A stretch of 64,000 bases of DNA from Nymphaea colorata (Eukaryota; Streptophyta; Magnoliopsida; Nymphaeales; Nymphaeaceae), in contig NC_045151.1 of assembly GCF_008831285.2 (NCBI RefSeq), forward strand, positions 2,599,544 to 2,663,543, given 5' to 3'. A model generated the notes under the pieces. That model worked only from the letters and a program-made list of their open reading frames with translations. It was not told where the DNA came from and did not search any database. The position numbers and the translations under genes were made by a program. Positions 52,745-61,144 of the stretch are shown piece after piece (position 1 is the stretch's first letter; every line of letters begins with the position of its first letter).

Positions 52745-53416
52745 CACAAATACCAGAGTTTTAAATTCTTGAGTATAATATGATGAGCTTGAAAAAAAAC
52801 GAAAAAGAGAAAAAGTACGGTAAATTTTTAAATTTTTTAAACCAAAAATGGGGAGAAAATAAAATAAGTGAGAGACTAATAAAAATAACATGAAAAAAAT
52901 AAGTAGATTTGCAATAAATAAAAAATAAAAAATGAAAAAAATTGTTTAACATTAAAAAAACTGAAAAAACACAAAAAAACTCATTAAAAACACTTTTTTT
53001 TTTCAAAAAAACATGTTTTTTTAGTTTTAAACGGCCAGTTAGTTTATCTTTTTTTTTCACATTTTTTTTTGAAAAAACTCTTTTTCTGTGACGATGAATT
53101 ATATATATATATATATATATATCGCAAAAAGTATCCGTGATTACCATACGTGCAAAAAAAATTGGTCATTTATTTGTATGCTGAGGACTCAATATATGTT
53201 AAAAACAAATTTAAGGTTGGTTGAAAATTTCAAAGAGTCTATAATGAATTAAAATATCAAGCATTGTATTGTGGAATACTTTTTGCGGATCCAAGTAAAA
53301 AAGGTAAATGGAGAAATTTTTATTTCTTGAGAAAAATATATTGTTAAAGAGTTAGTAAAAATGTTTTGCATATCAAACTATAAATTTGTAGAAGCTGTTC
53401 GAAAAAGCGCTGAAGC

Positions 53417-53621
53417 TCTGCCCCGTCCCTTTGTTGGGGTCTAGAATTGTTTCAAGACTTTGGCAGCCTTATGGCACATGTCTGCCCTGTTCCTCTGTTG
53501 GGTTTTAGAATTGTTTCAAGACTTTGGAAGACTTTGGCAGCCTTATGGCACATTTCCGATACATATGTTTCAAGACTTTGGAACACTTTGGCAGCCTTAT
53601 GGTACATTTTCAATACATATG
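53417..53621. repeat. Partial triplication, 54-86-bp units
   Basis: TCTGCCC(C/T)GT..TTGTTTCAAGACTTTGG then CAGCCTTATGGCACAT occurs at 53417 and 53481. A third partial copy from GTTTCAAGACTTTGGAACAC begins at 53567. All three end in or near CAGCCTTATGG(C/T)ACAT. Confidence 0.85.
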
Positions 53622-54026
53622 TCAACTAAAGTATTATATTGTCACTGTTTACAGTCCAATGAATAAGAACTGTTCAGCAAACTCTCACCAGTTGGCCAGC
53701 TCCATGAATACCTTAATAGCAAAAAGTAAAAACGCTAAATAAATATATTATAGAAAAGATTTTTTTAGTTTACATTGTTGTACCGATCATGACTCCGCAA
53801 GTTTCACTAGTGATAGAAAAAGCACTCCTAATTATGTGTTTTGCTTGAGACTGAAGGTGATTTCCTGATCTTCAAAAAGTAGAATACTAAAGAATTCTTT
53901 GAGATATTCAATAAAAGTAAGAAGGGACGTCAGCACTATCCATGAATTTAATATTTCATAGTTGGTCAAAAGTATGTTGAAATTCATTGTCACCACACGC
54001 AAAATTGGTTGTGATTCTTGTGAAGA

Positions 54027-55246
54027 CACTACACAAAACCGAAGATTTACCGACGGTTTATAAGCATCGGTAAAACATGGCAACACATCATTGAACGTTT
54101 TACCGACGCATGAGGCAGTTGACGGTGAAGAAAATGTCGCTTAAAACTATCATTGACATTCTAGTGCACGCATTGATATAAAATTCTGCACTGACGCATC
54201 ATGTACGCAGCTAAATGAAATTATTCCTGATGTTTATGGATGTTGGAGAACGGATGTTTATTGCTGACGTCAGTAATATATTTGCCGATGCAAGTTCATG
54301 CATCGGTGAAAATTTGTTTTTTTTTTATCAACCCTTATCCATGTCTATTACATCTATATCAAACATAAATAAATAACTGCAGCAAAACTGAAAAAAGTGT
54401 GAAACAGAAAACCTAAAATGGTTACTTCCAGTATGGAAACAACAATAAGACAAGGAAGACATCAACCAACATGAAACTTGAAGTACAAAACCTAGAATCA
54501 TTACCCTAAAACAATATTATAACCTAAAATCATCCACAAATAGAAAAAAAATTAACATTAAGTTCGAACAACTTACCGTTTATCATTAAAAATTGATGAA
54601 GAACACCTGCAATCACCCAAAAACTTTGGTAAACACTAGTGGAAAGAAGAGGGAAGAGAAAAGAAAAGAAGAAAGAAGAAAGGACAAGAAGGGCTCACGC
54701 AGACTTATAGAGTCGGGGAACAACCTGTGGGATGCGTTAGTGGAGGCCATACTTAAAAACGTCAGTAAAAGTTTGTGTTAACTTTTACCAACATTTGATG
54801 CATGTCGGTGAAAGCAACTTTAATGACGTGAGCATGATCACGTATCGGAAAAACTAACTTCTTTTTATCAACGTCTGCAAAATGAACGTTTTATTCTAAA
54901 CATCGATAAAAGTGAAATGTTTAGTGCGTTTTAGAGCTCAAGGTTGGTAAAAGCTCATCTGCAACGACATCCTAGCAGCACGCGTCGAGGAAGGTTATTT
55001 TCACCGATGTCTTTTTTCAGACATCAATAAAAATGACATGTTTATCGATGTTTTCGAACTGGATGTCGATAAAAGGCCAACTTCAACAACATCATAGCGG
55101 CACACATCAATGAATGTTATTTTCACCGACGTCTTGTTTTGGATATCGGTGTAATCTTCACCAACATTTAAAGCTGGATGTGGGTAAAAGTATCCATTCA
55201 TGTCTCGTCTCCCCATGCGTCACTGAATCTATCTTTTCTTATAGTG
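54027..55246. mobile_element. Non-autonomous CACTA (En/Spm) transposon
   Basis: A 1220-bp element flanked by the 3-bp duplication AGA (54024-54026 and 55247-55249). The left end is CACTACACAAAACC; the right end, reverse complemented, is CACTATAAGAAAAG. Both subterminal regions are filled with direct and inverted copies of words such as ACCGACG, CATCGGTAAA and TTTTCACCGATGTC, the transposase-binding repeats typical of CACTA elements. No TNPD-like transposase is encoded; the centre is AT-rich with a purine block (about 54640-54690). Confidence 0.9.
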
Positions 55247-56043
55247 AGAGGTAGTCACAAACTTGAAAAGATCAATTGATTTCAAAAATCATGACAAACT
55301 TGAAAATGTATCTCACAAAGATCAATTGGCACATATATGGACGAAGTCTTGCGATGCTACAAACTTGAAGTTTTCATGACTTATCATCTGTTTAATGGAA
55401 TCAATTGTACCTATAAATATTTAGCCATTTGATGATCGGTAGCGTGCAAAATGAAATTTTGTAAAAAGATTTAATATATATGTGTGTCCATGTGTGGGTT
55501 ATTAATTACTTGGGAGTACTTTACTGCTTAAGACATATGGGTTCATGTAATAGGGATATCCCTAAGAAGGTTAGCACAACAGATAGGGTTCTATACGCAG
55601 CAAAAAAAAAAGAGAAACACAAATATACAAGTTGAACTATAGTGGACGCGTAGCAAGCAGCCTTGGGCTCTAAGAGATGAGGGCAATGAGGGACACTTCA
55701 ACCTTCATTCAAACGTGTTGCAACATGTAATATAACTTTTTTAAAAGACCTGGTTGCGTGAGTGGACCCAACACATAGCTCCTTGCACTTTATAACATCT
55801 TTCTTTTTCCCTTTCTAATGCTTTTTGTAGTGACATCAATACATTTCTGCTGTAGACTGTAACATCTGACGTTGATGACGTTTCAGCTTCATGACCATAA
55901 ATATATAACTGGTTATGTACATGGGAAAAGAGGCATGTATTCTATTTCAGGCCTTGTTAGCTCTCTATTCTACAAAGGTGGAAAAGAAAAGCGTTCCTCT
56001 TTTCATGTGAAATTATGATTCTCTTTTCCTATTTTTCACAACT

Positions 56044-56075
<32 letters not shown>

Positions 56076-56117
56076 TGGTTGTTCACTCTATCTCTCTCCC
56101 TCTCTCTCTCTAGCAGA
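55247..56117. other. 3' flank of the ZIP gene
   Basis: No ORF of note. It holds a (TA)n tract (about 56048-56075) and a CT-rich block just downstream of the ZIP stop codon. Confidence 0.5.
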
Positions 56118-57611
56118 TCAGTTCCACTTAGCCAAGAGAGACATTAAGCCAGCTCCAAGGAGAAGGAAAGCATTGGTGATGATCTGGAGTTTTGAGTTGT
56201 TCTGCAACTTGGGAGTGTTGAAATCAGCAGCAAGCAGATCGACAAGAGCCATATAGATGAGAATTCCTGCAGAGGCAGCGTTGAAGCACCCTTGAACCAC
56301 AAGAGTTGTCGAACTGTTTTCCTTGTAAGCAGACGATATCCCCATCCCTATCCCTATCCCAACAGGGGTTGTAATGGAGAAGAAGATTGTCATTGAAGCT
56401 GTAGTTTTCAACTTAAACTTGGCCTGCAAATACATGAAAAACCATGGAAATTTTCCTTCAGTGATCAATGAGGATGCCCCTGGATATACGTACACATATA
56501 TACAGGGTGTGGCCCCACCCCAAGTAATTGAAAAAAAAAAAATTAAAAAATTGAAAACTTTTAGTTGCTTAATGTATTTTTTGGATTTAGGTTTAATTTG
56601 ACCCTACTTGGATAAGTTTATTTGACCGTTTGGCCCGCCCTTGAAAAAAATTCTCACTCTGCCCCTACATATATAGGAACACATATATAAGAGCTGAAAT
56701 CTTTTGGCTATTTGCTTTAGTCATCTGTCATACAAGTGGTCTTTATACATACAATGCATCGGGCTCATTGGATGCATGTGTAAGAGGACTAAGCATATGG
56801 AGACTGGAGAAATTCAACTACAATATATAGATCCACACATGTGACCATACATGCAGGGTAAGGGCCCGCAAGGGCCCTGGTTCCACCTAAAAAAAAGTAA
56901 TAAATAAAAATTTACATTTAAATTTTAAAAAATTTCACTTGTCCTATATAAAAATTTCAAAAAATATTATTTCAACTCATGTCAAAATTTAGAAACTTTA
57001 ATTCGGTTTTCTCTTGAAAAATTTCTGGCTGTGCCCCCTGTGCACATGTGTGCATGCACACAACACGCATGCACTATTTAATGTAAAACCATAAGTATTG
57101 TTGTTATTGCTCTTATAATAAAATATTTTGTTTAATATCATGCATCTCCTTTGGTAATTACTGAGAAACAATAGAAATTTAACATCTAGATTAATAATTA
57201 ACTTGCCTGAACTATGCACCCACCCAGACCCATTCCTTCAAAGAACTGATGGAAACTTAAGGCAGCTATCAACGGCCTGATGGTGCATGGGCTGTTAGAA
57301 GCCCCCAATGCGATCCCTATAATCACCGAGTGCACCACGATCCCCAACTCCAAAACCTGCAGAAAACTTGTATCATATGTCTCATACATACCTCAATAAT
57401 TAGTTCTAGGTATGTAACTCTTAGGTCCTTGACTCTTAAGGAAACATCTTGGCTGATCTAAGACAGAAGTATGAGAGAAAATAGAAGAGAAAAAAAAAAG
57501 ATAATTAATGTTTGATGACAAGTGTTCTATCTCAATTTTGCATTTTAAAAAGATCAACGACCAATTAATTTTTTTATAAATCATGCACTAAGGGTCATCT
57601 ACCTACCAAAT

Positions 57612-57685
<74 letters not shown>

Positions 57686-57780
57686 TACATATATATATAT
57701 ACATATATATATATATACATATATATATATATGTATACATATATATATATATATATATATATATCTCTCTCTATATATAA

Positions 57781-57812
<32 letters not shown>

Positions 57813-57946
57813 ATAATAGAAGAGAAAAAAAAAAGATAATTAATGTTAGATGACAAGTGTCCTATCTCAATTTTTCATTTTAAAAAGATCAACGACCAAA
57901 TAATTTTTTTATAAATCATGCACTAAGGGTCATCTACCTACCAAAT

Positions 57947-58008
<62 letters not shown>

Positions 58009-58899
58009 CCACAATGATTTTGTATACCAAAAATCCTAAGGAAGGTGTTAATCCACACAGTTTCTAGTTTCTATATATGAATTATGAATTATTAATATAA
58101 TCGAAATATTCATAAAGCGGCCAGGAATTTTCAAGAATAACATTATTTGATTTAATTAATTAATTTCAGATCGACAAGCAACTGCACTAAGTATATTGCA
58201 GTCGATCATAAAAATGAATACCCAGCAGGAGAGAGAGTTCAATTTGTAGACCTGGGAAATGATCCTATGGCGGATGAGCTCAGATTGGGTGCCATGGAGA
58301 TGGGCACCATGAGCATGTGCATGGGCGCCGTGGCTGTGGTGATCGTGCACGGGCACTTCCTCCTTGGCCTCGACATCTCCATCAAGGTCGCTGCTTGAAA
58401 CCGGCGCGGCCTTGCTGAGCTCCGCCTTCCTGTAATAGCCGGCGGCCGCCGTCTCCAGCACCAGCGTCCCCATGGCCGTCACCATGGCTATGAAGCCGGC
58501 GAAGGGGAACCTGGCCCAGGGATTCTTGTTCAAGCACGGCGACCCCAGGCTGTCAAAGGCATCGGGCAGCACGTGGATGAAGCCGGTGGCCAGGATGACC
58601 CCGGCGGCGAACGCCTTCATCACGAAGAAGGCGTCGCTCTCTGCAGAGAGGGAGGGAAAGGACCTCCCCGCGACGGGAATGCAGACGCCAGCGGCGCCGG
58701 CAGCCAGGATCACGAATATGGCCCCCACCCTCAGCTTCAACGCCAAGCTCTTGTCTCGGCAGCCGTCGGACTCGCCGCCGGAGGCGCACCCCAAATCCGA
58801 TCCGCCACCTCCTGCAGAAACTGCAAGAGGCAGAAGCAACGGCAAGAAGCAAAGGAGCGCCACTGTCGACTTACTAGCGGCAGGAACAACCGTCGCCAT
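56118..58899 (-). CDS. ZIP-family zinc/iron transporter
   Basis: Three minus-strand exons, 58899-58252, 57356-57207 and 56423-56118, give 1104 nt and 367 aa, a normal length for plant ZIPs. An N-terminal signal-like hydrophobic stretch ([13 protein letters not shown]) is followed by TM segments ([38 protein letters not shown]). A His-rich cytosolic loop ([19 protein letters not shown]) comes next. Exon 2 carries the metal-binding TM4-TM5 signatures [12 protein letters not shown] and [13 protein letters not shown]. Exon 3 encodes the last three TMs ([11 protein letters not shown]). The family imports Zn, Fe or related divalent metals across the plasma membrane; specificity is not predictable here. 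Intron 2 uses a GC donor (GTTCAG|GCAAGT), which alone gives the expected IVQAKF junction. Exon 1 is strikingly GC-rich compared with the surroundings. MITEs lie in intron 2 and a duplication in intron 1. Confidence 0.93.
56503..56667. mobile_element. hAT-like MITE in ZIP intron 2
   Basis: 165 bp between perfect 8-bp copies of CATATATA (56495-56502 and 56668-56675). The left end is CAGGGTGTGGCC; the right end, reverse complemented, is TAGGGGCAGAGTGAG. The TA-rich target makes the duplication less decisive, but ends and size fit. Confidence 0.7.
56854..57040. mobile_element. hAT-like MITE, family A, in ZIP intron 2
   Basis: A 187-bp segment starting CAGGGTAAGGGCCCGC and ending GGCTGTGCCCCCTG. 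Its AT-rich core matches the element at 35036-35231 in inverse orientation. The flanks CATACATG and TGCACATG match only in part, so the duplication has decayed or the ends are slightly off. Confidence 0.65.
57481..57947. repeat. 335-bp-period duplication in ZIP intron 1
   Basis: The block ATAGAAGAGAAAAAAAAA..GATGACAAGTGT..ATCATGCACTAAGGGTCATC is present at 57481-57612 and 57816-57947. Each copy is followed by (CT)n and then (TA)n. The copies are nearly identical. Confidence 0.9.
57634..57812. repeat. Interrupted (TA)n tract
   Basis: About 180 bp of TA-rich microsatellite with TACA and CT interruptions, in ZIP intron 1 between the two duplicated blocks. A second TA tract lies at about 57974-58006. 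Confidence 0.93.
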
Positions 58900-59269
58900 T
58901 TTGCTGCTACGGCTAACTGCGGCTTAAGGAAGAAACATCTCCTCCTATGATTTCTTCTTCGCCTTGGACATCACTTTATAGGCAAATTCCTTTGACTTAA
59001 AAACTAACGGGCACAAATATACATTAAAAATAGCCACATTGACTTCTGATCTTAAATTTGTCCGAAAGGGCATAGCTCAAACGGACGGGTTAAGACGTGC
59101 TATTTTATGAAACACAATGCTTTTGTACTGTAAAAGGGGCAGGTTTTTAGGTGTAGGTTGAATTTAGTGGGGATGTCATCTTTGATACCGATGCAGCTTT
59201 AGACCCTAAAAAAAAAGAAAAGAAAAGACAGGAATAATGTATCTTTAGCTCCCATTCAAATGGTGAGGA
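58900..59269. other. Upstream flank of the ZIP gene
   Basis: The presumed ZIP promoter on the minus strand. No TATA box or metal-response element was assigned. TATAAAGTGA (reverse of 58971-58980) is not at a persuasive spacing. Confidence 0.35.
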
Positions 59270-59653
59270 TTAATCCTCTTCGTCACCCACTTCTGCTCTT
59301 GAACTTAAACTACAAAATAATTTATGTCTGATCCTCAAAGTTCTGACTCTTCCACTACTTGAAGCATACAACCCAGGTAAGAAAAGTTCATCGAAAGTTC
59401 CAATTCTCAAGTGATCTCCAAAAGGTTGTGCCCACCCGTGAATAAATAAGTTGGCTCTGGTGCAATCCCCAATTGCGATTGGAGCAAAACCTGAGATCAA
59501 AGCTATTCCAGAAAGCTGGCATACTCCCCAAAAGATCCTCGACTCCAACTTGGCTTTCGAACATGTTGGAAAAGGAAAACAAGTTCGGGAGGGCAACTTG
59601 GCATAAATGACGATGTTCTTTTCTTTGGTCCTTCCTCTAACGTTGATGATCAT
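59270..59653 (-). CDS. Uncharacterised 127-aa ORF
   Basis: A 127-codon frame, MIINVRGRTKEKNIVIYAKL..., with words such as ESRIFWGVCQLSGIAL and an acidic end GDEED. I do not recognise the family and see no partner exon. It is notable that its start shares IINVRGR with the LINE-derived ORF at 41655-42686, encoded by mostly different synonymous codons. It could be a fragment of the same kind of element, a small lineage-specific gene, or chance. Confidence 0.3.
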   Translation of the reverse strand: MIINVRGRTKEKNIVIYAKLPSRTCFPFPTCSKAKLESRIFWGVCQLSGIALISGFAPIAIGDCTRANLFIHGWAQPFGDHLRIGTFDELFLPGLYASSSGRVRTLRIRHKLFCSLSSRAEVGDEED

Positions 59654-60324
59654 GTCATAACGTGATCATCGTAGAAAGATCCCTCGATGTTAAAAGTCAA
59701 GCAATTAAATATGGAGAAGAATGTCGACATTGTTATCAACATGAGCAATAAAATATTTGCCTCGACTTTCTCTCCCAATGTATATATATATAAGTATTGA
59801 GTTCATGACCGAACTGGAATGAAACATTTCCAGCAGCACGTGTATAACTCACGTGTGGTTTAGGAATTCCTTTTCCTGTATGCATACTTACTTCCATGTA
59901 TGCCGTTGAGATTAGCTCTAATTTCATGGTCTGATCAATGGTTCCATGTGATCAAGCAGCCATTGCCAAGAAACCTGCAGTCTACTGAAGTGATGCATGC
60001 ATGCCATCTGTAAGCTCATCTGATGAATTATATGATCATTTCTCCTCCAAAGTAAGTTTCAAGTTGATCATACATATACATAGTTATTATATCTTTGTGG
60101 AAGGCATGATTAGTTCACGTCTTTTAGTTAGACATCTAATAAAGAAAATCTATTGACAACCACTTTCTCAGGTCTAAAAGTATAAATATCTTGCTGTACT
60201 TAATTCCTAAAAACACTTATGACATCAGTTGTGTTGGATGCTATAATATACGTTCTCTTCTAAGTGGTGAAAAATCAAACTTTGTCATTGGACTGGTTTG
60301 ATTTGAAGAGTTCAATGTAGTAAA

Positions 60325-60405
<81 letters not shown>

Positions 60406-60772
60406 GTATTTATTTATTTGATAAGACACGGTTAGGAATATGGCTATAACCAACTTAAAAATTGTTCTCTCTCACATGTGTATATATATAAATATACATA
60501 GTGTCGAAAGAATGTGCACATCCAGTGTGGGAGTGGCGACACCATCTTGCGTGGTCAAACTGAAATTACATGGAATAATGAAAAGGCACAGGGAAAATGG
60601 TGTTCCACCTCGTTGACTGAAGCAAGAAAATTGGGGTCCTCAAATTAGCATTTATTCATTGCCGACAACATACAACTAAGTTAATTTCATCTGCTTCCCT
60701 AACTTTTCCTTCTCCTGATTTTTTTATTTTCAACTGAAACCAGTTGAGGTCCCCAGTGTCGTCAAATAGGTT
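59654..60772. other. Intergenic, no gene seen
   Basis: AT-rich sequence with a long (TA)n tract at 60327-60403 and no coding similarity. Confidence 0.5.
60327..60403. repeat. 77-bp (TA)n microsatellite
   Basis: A pure (TA)n tract. Confidence 0.95.
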
Positions 60773-61069
60773 TAACAACTGATGGTTTAGTCCATGGGTT
60801 TGTTAACATACTGTTTCATTTATCTGCCCTGGTTGCCATCTCCTACGCTTCATGATTCAATTTCATGAATATATATAGTTCTTTGCACAAGCCCCATATT
60901 ATGGCCAAGCTGGTTATGTATTTGCTGATGTTTGGCACATAAATGACCAATATGTCCTTAGTCAATCGAAGACAGAAATGAAAATAAGAGGGAAACTCTT
61001 TCTAAAATAGGAGGATCACCCAAGAGGCTTTGTTGCTAACAAACCCGTAGACTAAACCATCAGTTGTTA
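60773..61069. mobile_element. MITE with 33-bp terminal inverted repeats
   Basis: TAACAACTGATGGTTTAGTC at 60773 continues to 60805. Its inverted counterpart occupies 61037-61069, matching at 31 of 33 positions. The outermost TA on each side fits a TA target duplication as in mariner/Stowaway elements, but a PIF-type TTA/TAA site cannot be excluded. Non-coding, 297 bp. Confidence 0.78.
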
Positions 61070-61111
61070 TACCAACATTTTTATTAGAACCCCAGATTTA
61101 AACCTCTCAGG

Positions 61112-61144
<33 letters not shown>

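Larger units (their letters stand above)
51872..54026. other. Intergenic, AT-rich
   Basis: No gene is supported. It contains a 50-bp (TA)n tract (52692-52742), long A/T homopolymer-rich sequence (52780-53100) and a triplicated segment at 53417-53621. Confidence 0.5.

Noticed and set aside
52780-53160. Possible shared repeat family between 44070-44240, 52780-53100 and 63840-64000
   Set aside because: The resemblance is mostly A/T homopolymer composition. I could not find aligned unique words long enough to define an element.
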